DNA from: Streptomyces sp. MST-110588
Lineage (GTDB): Bacteria; Actinomycetota; Actinomycetes; Streptomycetales; Streptomycetaceae
DNA: 64,000 nt
Direction of reading: 5' to 3'
Assembly (NCBI RefSeq): GCF_022695595.1
Contig: NZ_CP074380.1
Coordinates: 3,918,001 to 3,982,000, forward strand
Below are positions 41,703 through 50,376 of the stretch, piece by piece; position 1 is the stretch's first letter; the number at the start of each line of letters is the position of its first letter. The notes beneath the pieces are model-generated. The model was not told where the DNA came from and searched no databases. It was given only the letters and a program-made list of their open reading frames with translations. The position numbers were made by a program, and so were the translations under genes.

Positions 41703-42272
41703 ATGGATATGCCGATGAACGAACGGTCGCAGGAGAGCCCGCACGTCCTGGTTGTCGGCCCGGACGGAATGGCTCTCGGCAGTGCCGGGCCCGGTGGCGG
41801 GGACGGCGACGACGAGCCCCGCGAGGTTCCCGTGACGGACATGGTCGAACAGCCCGCGAAGGTCATGCGCATCGGCAGCATGATCAAGCAGTTGCTGGAG
41901 GAGGTGAAGGCCGCTCCCCTGGACGAGGCGAGCCGCGTCCGGCTCAAGGAGATCCACTCCAGCTCGGTCAAGGAGCTGGAGGACGGGCTGGCGCCCGAGC
42001 TGGTCGAGGAACTGGAGCGGCTCTCCCTGCCCTTCACCGACGACACGGTGCCCACCGACGCCGAACTGCGCATCGCCCAGGCGCAGTTGGTGGGCTGGCT
42101 GGAGGGCCTCTTCCACGGCATCCAGACCGCGCTGTTCGCCCAGCAGATGGCCGCCCGCGCCCAGTTGGAACAGATGCGCCGCGCCCTGCCGCCCGGCGCC
42201 GTGCCCGCCGAGGACGCCGGCGACAAGGGCCCCGGCCGCACCGGCGGCGCCCGCTCCGGCCCGTACCTCTAG
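41703..42272 (+). CDS. bpa: Bacterial proteasome activator Bpa (PafE family, DUF2587)
   Basis: A 189-residue, mostly helical protein: VMRIGSMIKQLLEEVKAAPL, SSVKELEDGLAPELVEELE, and GWLEGLFHGIQTALFAQQMA. This is the Bpa/PafE four-helix fold that forms a dodecameric ring and opens the 20S proteasome without ATP. Mycobacterial Bpa ends in GQYL, the proteasome-docking motif; here the C-terminus is GPYL, keeping the penultimate Tyr. The N-terminal ~45 residues are disordered and acidic. It lies beside Ser/Thr kinase genes, but co-regulation is not evident. Confidence 0.92.
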   Translation: MDMPMNERSQESPHVLVVGPDGMALGSAGPGGGDGDDEPREVPVTDMVEQPAKVMRIGSMIKQLLEEVKAAPLDEASRVRLKEIHSSSVKELEDGLAPELVEELERLSLPFTDDTVPTDAELRIAQAQLVGWLEGLFHGIQTALFAQQMAARAQLEQMRRALPPGAVPAEDAGDKGPGRTGGARSGPYL

Positions 42273-42341
42273 GACCGGAGCGCAGCCGGTAGCCGGCAGT
42301 AACCGCGCCGCCGGTGGCCGGCAGTAACCACACACAGGAGA

Positions 42342-42373
42342 AGGGCCCGATGCGCACCCGCGCACCGGGCCCT
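42342..42373. terminator. Bidirectional terminator between bpa and a convergent kinase gene
   Basis: AGGGCCCG pairs with CGGGCCCT, extended inward by TGCG/CGCA. It lies between two convergent stop codons. A 13-bp direct repeat (GCCGGCAGTAACC) lies just upstream. Confidence 0.65.
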
Positions 42374-42394
42374 CCCCTTACAAGCCCGTACGAC

Positions 42395-44125
42395 TCAGGG
42401 CGAGTACCCGTTGGACACCGTCAGTTCGATCCGCTCGGTCTTCGGGTCGAACGCCGAGAAGAACTCGGGCGACTGCTTGGTGACCGTGCCCTGGCCCCAC
42501 AGCGTGTCAGGCGCCTCCGTGACGTGGACCTTCCAGCCCGCCGCGGAGATGCACTTCTTCACCGACTCCACGTTCTTGAGCTTGAAGTGCGGCATGTAGA
42601 TCTTGTTCTTGTCGCTGTAGTACGGCCGGGCGTTGGTGCACTCGGACGGGTCGACCGGCGACCACTCGTCCGGCGGCCTCCTCGTCTGGGTGGGCGAGGC
42701 CGGCGGCGAGTAGGAGTACGGGGTGTACGACGATGTGACGCTGCCGCCGCCGATCGGCTTGTCCTTGCCGCCTCCGGCGCTCAGCCCGATGCCGATGGCT
42801 ATCGCGGTGACCACCACGACACCGACGACTGCCGAGATGACGATGACCGGAGCGTTGCTCTTGCCGCTGCGCGACCCGCCCCCGCCGCCGGTGACGACCG
42901 GGGTGGGCGTCGTGGGCGCCGCGTAGGACGGCGCCGGGGTCGGGAAGCCGCTGTTGAACGCGGGGGACGGTGCCGGGGTCTGGGCGCCCACCGGACCGGG
43001 CCCGGGAGCGGGGAAGGGGCTGTTGGCCGGCGGCGGGGTCGGCGCCGAGGGGCCGAAGCCTCCGGACATGCCCCCGGACAGGCCCCCGGAGACGGCCTGC
43101 GTCGGCTGGTACGGCGTCTGGACGCTCGGCGGCGCCGGGGTCTGCGGATTGCCCGTCGCGGTGGGGAAGACCGCGGAGGACACCGAGGAGCCGCTCGTAC
43201 GGGCCCGCGGGCCCTCGCTGATGATCAGCGGCGTCGCCCCGGTCTGCCCGCTCCCGGCGACCCGCAGGCACTCCTCGCGCATGGCGTCGGCGGTCGGGAA
43301 GCGTTCGTTGGGGTTCTTCTTCAGTGCCCGGGCCACCAGCGCGTCCACCGCGGGCGGCACCGAGCGGTTGATGCTGGAGGGCACCGGCGGCTCCTCCTGG
43401 ACATGCGCGTAGGCGATGGCCAGCGGGGAGTCCGCGTCGAAGGGGAGCTGGCCGGTCAGCAGCTCGAAGAGCATGATGCCGACCGAGTACAGGTCGGAGC
43501 GGGCGTCCACGCCGCGGCCCAGCGCCTGCTCGGGGGAGAGGTACTGCGGGGTGCCGACGACCATGCCGGTCTGGGTCATGGACGTGACACCGGACTGCAT
43601 GGCGCGGGCGATGCCGAAGTCCATGACCTTGACGACGCCGCGCTTGGTCATCATCACGTTGCCGGGCTTGATGTCGCGGTGGACCAGGCCCATTTCGTGG
43701 CTGGCCTCCAGGGCCGCCAGCACGTCGGCAGTGATCTTCAGGGCTTTTTCCGTCGGCATCGCGCCGTGTTCGGCGATGTCGTGGTCCAGCTCACCGCGCA
43801 GCGGGCGCCCGGAGACGTACTCCATGACGATGTACGGCACCATGCCGCCGTCCAGCTCGTCCTCACCGGAGTCGAAGACCGAGACGATGTTGGTGTGGGT
43901 GAGCTTGGCGACGGCCTGCGCCTCGCGCCGGAACCGCTCGCGGAAGGCCGCCTCGCGCCCCAGCTCGGTGTGCAGCGTCTTGATCGCGACCTCGCGGTCC
44001 AGCACGCTGTCGTAGGCGAGGTGGACCGAGGCCATGCCGCCCTCACCGAGAAGGTCGCGGAGTTGGTAGCGTCCCCCGCCGACCGAACGGCCCTCGTATC
44101 GGCCCTGAGCGCCGTCCTGGCTCAT
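42395..44125 (-). CDS. Membrane Ser/Thr protein kinase with one PASTA-like domain
   Basis: The 576-residue protein has a Hanks-type kinase domain at 20-290 with LGEGGMASVHLA, catalytic K49, HRDIKPGN from 149, DFG at 169-171 and a GTPQYLSPEQ activation segment. A Pro/Ala/Gly linker and one membrane helix (about 425-450) follow. An extracellular part near 505-570 resembles a single PASTA repeat (MPHFKLKNVESVKKCISAAG). Members sense cell-wall fragments or lipid II. It is divergent from a second kinase across 476 bp. The phosphatase PstP encoded 38 kb away is a plausible partner. Confidence 0.92.
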   Translation of the reverse strand: MSQDGAQGRYEGRSVGGGRYQLRDLLGEGGMASVHLAYDSVLDREVAIKTLHTELGREAAFRERFRREAQAVAKLTHTNIVSVFDSGEDELDGGMVPYIVMEYVSGRPLRGELDHDIAEHGAMPTEKALKITADVLAALEASHEMGLVHRDIKPGNVMMTKRGVVKVMDFGIARAMQSGVTSMTQTGMVVGTPQYLSPEQALGRGVDARSDLYSVGIMLFELLTGQLPFDADSPLAIAYAHVQEEPPVPSSINRSVPPAVDALVARALKKNPNERFPTADAMREECLRVAGSGQTGATPLIISEGPRARTSGSSVSSAVFPTATGNPQTPAPPSVQTPYQPTQAVSGGLSGGMSGGFGPSAPTPPPANSPFPAPGPGPVGAQTPAPSPAFNSGFPTPAPSYAAPTTPTPVVTGGGGGSRSGKSNAPVIVISAVVGVVVVTAIAIGIGLSAGGGKDKPIGGGSVTSSYTPYSYSPPASPTQTRRPPDEWSPVDPSECTNARPYYSDKNKIYMPHFKLKNVESVKKCISAAGWKVHVTEAPDTLWGQGTVTKQSPEFFSAFDPKTERIELTVSNGYSP

Positions 44126-44601
44126 GGTTGCGCTTCCCCCTCGGCGTGCCTTCCGGCTCGCTGTGCCCGTACGTAATGTGGAGATACCTCTGGGGATACC
44201 TCTGCATCAATTGTTTGATTCAGTATCTGGAATATCGCTGCCCAGTCTGCCCCAGGGCACTGACACGTCAAGCTGTGTGCCCGTTCCGTGACCAGATGTG
44301 CAAGATCCGGTCACGACTCCGGGACGTCCGTGACGAATCGAAACGGCGTTCGCAACAAGTTCCCGACGGATTCCTGTCGGGTTACCCGCGGGTTACCGGC
44401 AGGTTCCCCCAGGTGATCGCGATGGTTTCGTGCCGGTATGGGCGGCTTCGCCATCGCGGGAGAACTTGAGAGACTGGGGCGTGGCAAGGCTCGTCGGCCG
44501 GGTCATCGGGGACCGGCGCGCACCGCGGAGCCTGTAGCGTGCTCTAGCGAAGACCGAGACCTTACCGCGTATGACGCGGATCGATTCGACGGCGAGGACC
44601 G
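44126..44601. other. Divergent promoter region of two kinase genes
   Basis: 476 bp without a supported gene. The part from 44175 to 44245 is AT-rich for this genome and contains a directly repeated GATACCTCTG, so it probably holds the promoter of the minus-strand kinase. Near 44380-44415 three similar GGGTTACC/GGTTCC elements occur in tandem. No terminator or RNA structure is evident. Confidence 0.5.
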
Positions 44602-46248
44602 ATGGCACCGACGCAGAGCCCCCAGGGCCCGTCCGATCCTGACGCCACCGGCTCCAATATCCCCGACGCACCGGAGATGTGGGGCAACGGCGGCTTGGTG
44701 GGCGACGGCCGCTACCGGCTCACGCACCGGCTCGGCCGCGGTGGCATGGCCGAGGTGTTCGCGGCCGAGGACGTACGGCTGGGGCGCACCGTCGCGGTGA
44801 AGCTGCTGCGGGCCGACCTGGCGGAGGACCCGGTCTCCAAGGCGCGCTTCACCCGTGAGGCGCAGTCCGTCGCGGGCCTGAACCACCACGCGGTGGTGGC
44901 CGTGTACGACTCCGGCGAGGACTACGCGGGCGGCAAGACCGTCCCCTACATCGTCATGGAGCTGGTCGAGGGCCGTACCATCCGCGACCTGCTGCTCAAC
45001 GCGGACGCGCCGCCGCCGGACCAGGCCCTGATCATCGTCTCGGGGGTGCTGGAGGCGCTGGCCTACAGCCACCAGCACGGCATCGTGCACCGGGACATCA
45101 AGCCGGCCAACGTCATCATCACGAACAGCGGCGCCGTCAAGGTCATGGACTTCGGCATCGCCCGCGCGCTGCACGGCGCGGCCTCGACGATGACCCAGAC
45201 CGGCATGGTCATGGGCACGCCGCAGTACCTCTCCCCGGAGCAGGCGCTCGGCAAGACCGTGGACACCCGCTCCGACCTGTACGCCACGGGCTGTCTGCTG
45301 TACGAACTGCTGGCCCTGCGCCCGCCGTTCACCGGCGAGACCCCGCTGTCGGTGGTCTACCAGCACGTTCAGGACATGCCGGTGCCGCCGTCCCAGGTCC
45401 TGGACTCGGTGCCGCCGGAGCTGGACGGCCTGGTCATGCGCTCGCTGGCCAAGGACCCGGACGACCGTTTCCAGACCGCGGAGGAGATGCGCGGGCTGGT
45501 CCAGTACGCCCTGCAGATGCTCCAGGACCAGGGCGGCCACAGCGGCGGGGTGTGGAACACCGGCCCGGTCGCCGTCCACGAGGGCGGGCACGGCGCCACC
45601 CGGAGCATGGCGGCGACCACCGCGCTGCCGCACCCGGACCACGGCCAGACCGCGGCCCAGCCGATGCTGCCGCCCAACATGGTGGACCGGAACGGCGGCG
45701 GCTACGACGGCAGCCATGGCGGCCCGGCCAGGAGCGGCGGGCGCGGCAAGATCGTGCTGGTCGTGGTGCTCGCCGTGATCGCCGTCGCGATCGGCGTGGC
45801 CTTCGCCGTGCGCCAGGCCGGCAGCGGGACCGAGACGCCCAAGAAGGAGAAGAAGACCACCGCCCCGCCGACGACGCCGGAGAAGTCCGCCGAGCCGTCG
45901 ACGCCGCCGCCGACGACGGAGCAGCAGACCCAGCCCGGCGGTACGGGCGGCAACTCGGGCACGTACACCCACCGTCCGACCTACCGTCCGACCTGGCGGC
46001 CCACCACGCAGCCGTCGACGACCCCGCCGCCCACGCACAAGCCCTCCTCGCCCCCGCCGACCACCAGCGGCGACGGCGGCAACACCAGCCAGGGCAACAC
46101 CAGCCAGGGCACCACGGACGGCGGCAACGGCGACAACGCGGGCAACACCAGCACCGGGCAGTCCGGCAGCTCCGGGAACACCAACAAGGGCACGGACAAC
46201 GGCGGCCCGGCGGGAGACACGACCGACGGGAGCGGCGTGACCGGCTGA
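44602..46248 (+). CDS. Membrane Ser/Thr protein kinase with Thr/Pro-rich exterior
   Basis: The 548-residue protein has a kinase domain at about 35-300 with LGRGGMAEVFAAED, catalytic K67, VHRDIKPANVII near 162, DFG and GTPQYLSPEQALG. One membrane helix lies near 382-400 (IVLVVVLAVIAVAIGVAFAV). The rest is a Thr/Pro/Ser/Gly/Asn-rich extracellular tail with repeats such as NTSQG and no PASTA domain. The tail looks disordered and perhaps glycosylated. The ATG follows GGCGAGG. The two divergent kinases are similar in the catalytic domain, pointing to an old duplication, but differ outside the membrane. Confidence 0.92.
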   Translation: MAPTQSPQGPSDPDATGSNIPDAPEMWGNGGLVGDGRYRLTHRLGRGGMAEVFAAEDVRLGRTVAVKLLRADLAEDPVSKARFTREAQSVAGLNHHAVVAVYDSGEDYAGGKTVPYIVMELVEGRTIRDLLLNADAPPPDQALIIVSGVLEALAYSHQHGIVHRDIKPANVIITNSGAVKVMDFGIARALHGAASTMTQTGMVMGTPQYLSPEQALGKTVDTRSDLYATGCLLYELLALRPPFTGETPLSVVYQHVQDMPVPPSQVLDSVPPELDGLVMRSLAKDPDDRFQTAEEMRGLVQYALQMLQDQGGHSGGVWNTGPVAVHEGGHGATRSMAATTALPHPDHGQTAAQPMLPPNMVDRNGGGYDGSHGGPARSGGRGKIVLVVVLAVIAVAIGVAFAVRQAGSGTETPKKEKKTTAPPTTPEKSAEPSTPPPTTEQQTQPGGTGGNSGTYTHRPTYRPTWRPTTQPSTTPPPTHKPSSPPPTTSGDGGNTSQGNTSQGTTDGGNGDNAGNTSTGQSGSSGNTNKGTDNGGPAGDTTDGSGVTG

Positions 46249-46267
46249 GACCTCACGCCGTGGAGTG

Positions 46268-46301
46268 GACGGTGCCGTTCGCCCAGGGCGACGGCACCGT
46301 C
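46268..46301. terminator. Hairpin between convergent kinase and phosphotransferase genes
   Basis: GACGGTGCCGT and ACGGCACCGTC form an 11-bp stem, extended by CGCCC with GGGCG around a three-base loop, with one unpaired T. It starts 19 bp after the kinase stop. Confidence 0.75.
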
Positions 46302-46349
46302 GGCATGTCGGGGCCCGGGCACCGTCAGCAGACCGTCGGCCAGGCCCCG

Positions 46350-47396
46350 TCAGCAGGTGAACGCGTCCCGTACCGCCCGGTATTCGCGCGTCCACCACAC
46401 CGCCAGCGCCGCCGCCGCCGGGAACTGCGGGTCGGCCCGCCGGTCCCCCAGCCGGTAGCGCCAGGTGAGCATCCAGAAGTCGTTCAGCCGCTCCCACCAC
46501 ACCCGGTGGACGGCCGCCGCCAGTTCGGCACCGCAGGCCCCGGAGACGCGCCGGTAGGCACTCGCGTAGGCCCGTACCTTCGGCAGGTCCAGCGTGCCCG
46601 AAGGCTGTACGAAGAAGATCGCTGCGGCGCGTACGGCCTCTTCGGCGCGGGGGTGGACGCCCAGCCGGTCCCAGTCCACGATCGCGGCCGGCTCCGCGCC
46701 CCGGTAGAGCAGGTTCAGCGGGTGGAAGTCGCCGTGCACCCACCCAGTGGCCGGGTGGGCCGCCGCGTCCGGCCTGCGGTGTGCCTGGCGCTCCAGCAGG
46801 GCCCGCCGCTCCAGCAGCCGGTGTTCGGCCAGCTCGTCGAAGCTGGTGCGGGGGCGGCTGCCGCGGGCCAGCGCCAGCAGCTCGTCGATGACCTCGAAGG
46901 TCCGCCGGGGATCGGCCACGGCGGGCTCGTACGGCCTCGTGGGGCCGCAGGCCGGGTCGTCAGCTATGACGTGGTCCAGCGAGGTGTGTACGCGCCCCAG
47001 GAGGGCGCCCAGCCGCCGCGACTGGACCCGGGACAGCGCCGCCCCGTCGCGGTGCCGGCCCTCGACCCAGGGGTGCAGGGCGTAGCAGCGGTCGTCCACG
47101 ACGGCGACGGTACGGCCGTCGGCGGCGGCCAGCGGCGGGGCGACGGGCAGCCCGAGGGCGTCGAGTCTGAGGGTGGCGCGGTGCTGCCGGGCGATGGCGG
47201 TGCGGTCCCCGTCCAGGTGGTGCTTGAGGAAGAAGCGACCGCGGGTGGTGGCCAGGCGGTAGCCGCGGTTGAGCAGGCCCTCGGCGACCGGTTCGCACGA
47301 CAACGGCTCCCCGGCGCCTTCGTAGCGGCGCAGCAGGGAGCCGAGGGAGCGTCCGTCGGGCGTCGTCACCGTGCGGACAGCGGATGAGCGCAGCAC
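46350..47396 (-). CDS. Aminoglycoside phosphotransferase-fold protein (APH/choline kinase family)
   Basis: A 348-residue kinase-like protein. The catalytic loop is GWVHGDFHPLNLLY (H-G-D-x-H-x-x-N) and the metal site is AAIVDWDRLGVHP (DWD). N-terminal RFFLKHHLDG contains the candidate ATP-binding lysine. The fold covers antibiotic, homoserine, choline and sugar kinases. The conserved chromosomal position suggests a housekeeping or unknown substrate and not drug resistance. No co-directional partner is tightly linked: the next gene upstream ends 33 bp away on the same strand, so the two may share a transcript. Confidence 0.85.
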   Translation of the reverse strand: MLRSSAVRTVTTPDGRSLGSLLRRYEGAGEPLSCEPVAEGLLNRGYRLATTRGRFFLKHHLDGDRTAIARQHRATLRLDALGLPVAPPLAAADGRTVAVVDDRCYALHPWVEGRHRDGAALSRVQSRRLGALLGRVHTSLDHVIADDPACGPTRPYEPAVADPRRTFEVIDELLALARGSRPRTSFDELAEHRLLERRALLERQAHRRPDAAAHPATGWVHGDFHPLNLLYRGAEPAAIVDWDRLGVHPRAEEAVRAAAIFFVQPSGTLDLPKVRAYASAYRRVSGACGAELAAAVHRVWWERLNDFWMLTWRYRLGDRRADPQFPAAAALAVWWTREYRAVRDAFTC

Positions 47397-47429
47397 GCGC
47401 CAGATGTTAGATCACGTGCATCACTTGGG

Positions 47430-47846
47430 TCACACAGAGTGCTCGTACTGGAACACTGGGGCATCGCTGAGGTAGTGCACGCGCGCGAACTCCGGCTCTA
47501 TGCCCAGGAAAACCGGGTCGAAGGGGTCGCCGTCCGCGAGCCGGGGCGCGCGGCCGAACCGGGCGCGCTCGGCGGGGCCCGGGTCGGTCAGCCGCGCGGT
47601 GCCGGTGAACTGGACGGACCAGGCCACCGGTTCGCCGTCGTGGACGTTGTCGGCCTCGTACGTGGCGACGCTGCCGTCCAGGGCGTGGTGGTAGCCGTGG
47701 CCGCGGTGCAGCCGCAGCACGATCCGGTCGCCGACGACCAGGTGCCGGGCGATGGTGGTGAACGGCAGTGCCCGCTGGCTGGCCGACACCCGCCCGTAGG
47801 GGGTGCGGTGGAGCAGCTCGATGGCGCGGGGGTCGTCGATGGGCAT
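47430..47846 (-). CDS. Pyridoxamine 5'-phosphate oxidase-fold flavin/F420 protein
   Basis: A 138-residue split-barrel protein. MPIDDPRAIELLHRTPYGRV, the LPFTTIARHLV strand and VAWSVQFTGTARL are typical of the nitroimidazole/PNPOx-like family that binds FMN or F420. It could be a flavin reductase-like or stress protein. The start was set at the ATG of MPIDDPRAIE; the upstream open frame is Pro/Arg-rich noise. AGGGTGAAG precedes this ATG. Confidence 0.8.
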   Translation of the reverse strand: MPIDDPRAIELLHRTPYGRVSASQRALPFTTIARHLVVGDRIVLRLHRGHGYHHALDGSVATYEADNVHDGEPVAWSVQFTGTARLTDPGPAERARFGRAPRLADGDPFDPVFLGIEPEFARVHYLSDAPVFQYEHSV

Positions 47847-48170
47847 GTCTTCACCCTGCCGCGCGGCGGAAGGAGGAAGTAGGGACACCCGCCCCCTGGG
47901 TGTGGGGACATAGGTCCCGAATGCGGTGGCGGGCGCCGGGGAAGGGTGAATTCTCAACGCAACCTCAAGACAACCTCAAGGCGCCCTGCCGATCTACCGC
48001 CCTCGGGCCTTCCCGGCCGCCTTCCGGCCGCCTTCCGGCCGACGCTCCCCCCGCACCCCGCGGAATTCTTTGTATTCTTTTGAACTTTCCCGGCCGAATA
48101 CCGGAATGGAGTATTCCATCGGGGTGACGGTCCCCACCGTGAGGGTCTGGGCACCCCCGGTCCGTACCCC
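47847..48170. other. Intergenic stretch without a gene
   Basis: 324 bp. The left part should hold the promoter of the PNPOx-like gene. Near 48010-48045 an 11-bp element (CCTTCCGGCCG) is repeated. At 48062-48116 the sequence becomes AT-rich and contains GAATAC-N9-GTATTC, a small palindrome. It lies beyond the 3' end of the response regulator gene; no hairpin-plus-T terminator is clear. Confidence 0.4.
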
Positions 48171-48833
48171 TCAGCCCCGCTCGGCCTGCCTGCGGGCCAC
48201 GTACGCGGCGGCCTGCGACCGGCGTTCCATTCCCAGCTTGGACAGCAGGCTGGAGACATAGTTCTTGATCGTCTTCTCGGCGAGGTGCAGCCGCTCGCCG
48301 ATGGCCCGGTTGGTCAGTCCCTCGCCGATCAGGTCGAGGATCCTGCGCTCCTGATCGGTGAGGCCGGCCAGCCGGTCGTCGCCCTTGGCGCCCGCGCCGC
48401 CGTCCCGCAGCCGCTCCAGTACGCGGGCCGTGGCCACCGGGTCCAGCAGCGACTTCCCGGCTGCCACGTCCCGTACGGCCGCCAGGAGTTCATTGCCCCG
48501 GATCGCTTTCAGGACGTACCCCGAGGCCCCGGCCATGATCGCGTCGAAGAGCGCCTCGTCGTCCGCGAAAGAGGTCAGCATCAGGCATTTGATGTCCTCG
48601 TCCTGGGAACGGATCTCACGGCAGACCTCGACCCCGCTGCCGTCCGGGAGGCGGACGTCCAGTACGGCCACGTCCGGGCGGGTGGCCGGAATCCTGACCA
48701 GTGCGTCGGCGGCGGTACCGGCCTCGCCGACGACCTCGATGTCGTCCTCGACGGTCAGCATTTCGTGGACGCCACGCCGGACGACTTCATGGTCATCGAG
48801 TAGGAATACCGTGATTTTTCCGTCTACGCGCAC
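48171..48833 (-). CDS. NarL/FixJ-family response regulator (DevR-like)
   Basis: The 220-residue protein has a receiver domain ([17 protein letters not shown] with acidic residues for Mg2+; phosphoacceptor Asp in [13 protein letters not shown]) and a LuxR-type DNA-binding domain ([40 protein letters not shown]). This layout matches the DevR/DosR group. No histidine kinase gene is adjacent, so it is an orphan here. The GTG of [10 protein letters not shown] was chosen; two upstream alternative starts would add seven or eight residues. It is divergent from the second bkd operon. Confidence 0.9.
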   Translation of the reverse strand: MRVDGKITVFLLDDHEVVRRGVHEMLTVEDDIEVVGEAGTAADALVRIPATRPDVAVLDVRLPDGSGVEVCREIRSQDEDIKCLMLTSFADDEALFDAIMAGASGYVLKAIRGNELLAAVRDVAAGKSLLDPVATARVLERLRDGGAGAKGDDRLAGLTDQERRILDLIGEGLTNRAIGERLHLAEKTIKNYVSSLLSKLGMERRSQAAAYVARRQAERG

Positions 48834-48940
48834 GTTCTCAGTCTCACACACCAAGTCTTCCCGTGCTCCAGGTCACCGATATAACGTGCCGTTGTCCCGG
48901 CGGCCTGCGACGCTGTGACCAGGAGTTGTTCCCACCCCTC

Positions 48941-48971
48941 GCGATTTACTTGGAAATCCAAGCAAAATCGC
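48941..48971. promoter_or_regulatory. Large inverted repeat upstream of the second bkd operon
   Basis: GCGATTTACTTGGA, two bases (AA), then TCCAAGCAAAATCGC: a near-perfect 31-bp palindrome with one mismatch and one extra A, AT-rich in a GC-rich region. It ends 15 bp before the putative -35 box. The size fits a dimeric or Lrp-type regulator. Confidence 0.6.
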
Positions 48972-48986
48972 AGGTCAAAGCCGTTT

Positions 48987-49014
48987 TTGCGTACGCTCCG
49001 GCAGTGGGTACCGT
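48987..49014 (+). promoter_or_regulatory. Putative promoter of the second bkd operon
   Basis: TTGCGT and TACCGT separated by 16 bp, about 145 bp upstream of the E1 alpha start. The -35 is close to consensus; the -10 is weaker. Pattern match only. Confidence 0.4.
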
Positions 49015-49159
49015 GCAATGGGCAGGCCACTTCCGGGACACTTTGTTCCATCCGGATCCGGCCGCGTTCGCACCCACCCCGTGCGCCGTATCGGAACCGG
49101 GTGAGCCGCAAAACGGCCGCCGGCGGACCCCGGGGGCCGGACAGACGGAGGAGCAGCAC

Positions 49160-50374
49160 GTGACCGTGGAGAGCACTGCCGCGCGGAAAACCACCCGCAG
49201 CGGCAAGCGCACCGCCGCAAAGAAGACATCGCCCGGCAAGGCCGGCGCCAAGGCCCAGGACGCGCCCGCGGCCGGGCCGGCCGATGCCGAGCAGCACCAG
49301 CTCGTACAACTGCTGACCCCCGAGGGGAAGCGCGTCGAGCACCCGGACTACTCGATCGACCTGTCCGCCGAGGAACTGCGCGGGCTGTACCGGGACATGG
49401 TGCTGACCCGGCGTTTCGACGCGGAGGCCACCACGCTCCAGCGCCAGGGCGAGCTGGGCCTGTGGGCCTCGCTGCTGGGCCAGGAGGCGGCCCAGATCGG
49501 CTCCGGGCGCGCGCTGCGCGACGACGACTACGTCTTCCCGACCTACCGTGAGCACGGCGTGGCCTGGTGCCGCGGGGTCGACCCGACGAACCTGCTGGGC
49601 ATGTTCCGCGGGGTGAACAACGGCGGCTGGGACCCCAGCAGCAACAACTTCCACCTCTACACCATCGTCATCGGCTCGCAGACCCTGCACGCCACCGGCT
49701 ACGCCATGGGCGTCCAGAAGGACGGCGCGGACTCCGCCGTCATCGCCTATTTCGGTGACGGCGCCTCCAGCCAGGGCGACGTGGCCGAGGCGTTCACCTT
49801 CTCCGCGGTTTACAACGCCCCGGTCGTCTTCTTCTGCCAGAACAACCAGTGGGCGATCTCCGAGCCCACCGAGAAGCAGACCCGCGTCCCGCTCTACCAG
49901 CGCGCCCGCGGCTTCGGCTTCCCCGGCGTACGGGTGGACGGCAACGACGTCCTGGCGTGCCTGGCCGTGACCAAGGCGGCGCTGGAGCGGGCGCGCGGCG
50001 GCGAGGGCCCGATGCTGATCGAGGCGTTCACCTACCGCATGGGTGCCCACACCACGTCCGACGACCCCACGCGCTACCGCCGCGACGAGGAGCGCGAGGC
50101 GTGGGAGGCCAAGGACCCGATCGCGCGGCTGAAGACGTACATGGAGGCCGAGGGCATCGCCGACCAGGCGTACTACGCCGCGGTCGAGGAGGAGAGCGAG
50201 GCGCTGGGCAAGCGGGTGCGCGAGACCGTGCGCTCCATGCCCGACCCGGACTCCATGGCGCTTTTCGAGAACATCTACGCCGACGGGCACGCGCTGGTGG
50301 ACGAGGAGCGCGCCCAGTTCGCCGAATACCAGGCTTCATTCGTCGACGCGCAGACCGCCGCGGAGGAGAACTGA
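49160..50374 (+). CDS. bkdA: Branched-chain 2-oxo acid dehydrogenase E1 alpha (second copy)
   Basis: The 404-residue subunit carries the thiamine-diphosphate motif YFGDGASSQGDVAEAFTFSA with QNNQWAIS. The first 45 residues are Lys/Ala/Thr-rich and unlike the other copy; LPxGxx lipid features are absent. The GTG start follows CGGAGGA by about eight bases. The frame is open 99 codons further upstream but crosses the promoter region. It is followed after two bases by E1 beta. Of the two operons, this one has the classical arrangement with no linked Lrp gene. Confidence 0.94.
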   Translation: MTVESTAARKTTRSGKRTAAKKTSPGKAGAKAQDAPAAGPADAEQHQLVQLLTPEGKRVEHPDYSIDLSAEELRGLYRDMVLTRRFDAEATTLQRQGELGLWASLLGQEAAQIGSGRALRDDDYVFPTYREHGVAWCRGVDPTNLLGMFRGVNNGGWDPSSNNFHLYTIVIGSQTLHATGYAMGVQKDGADSAVIAYFGDGASSQGDVAEAFTFSAVYNAPVVFFCQNNQWAISEPTEKQTRVPLYQRARGFGFPGVRVDGNDVLACLAVTKAALERARGGEGPMLIEAFTYRMGAHTTSDDPTRYRRDEEREAWEAKDPIARLKTYMEAEGIADQAYYAAVEEESEALGKRVRETVRSMPDPDSMALFENIYADGHALVDEERAQFAEYQASFVDAQTAAEEN

Positions 50375-50376
50375 CC

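Noticed and set aside
46350..47396. Phosphotransferase-fold protein considered as an antibiotic resistance gene
   Set aside because: The fold is shared by many small-molecule kinases, the context is core chromosomal, and nothing indicates an aminoglycoside substrate.
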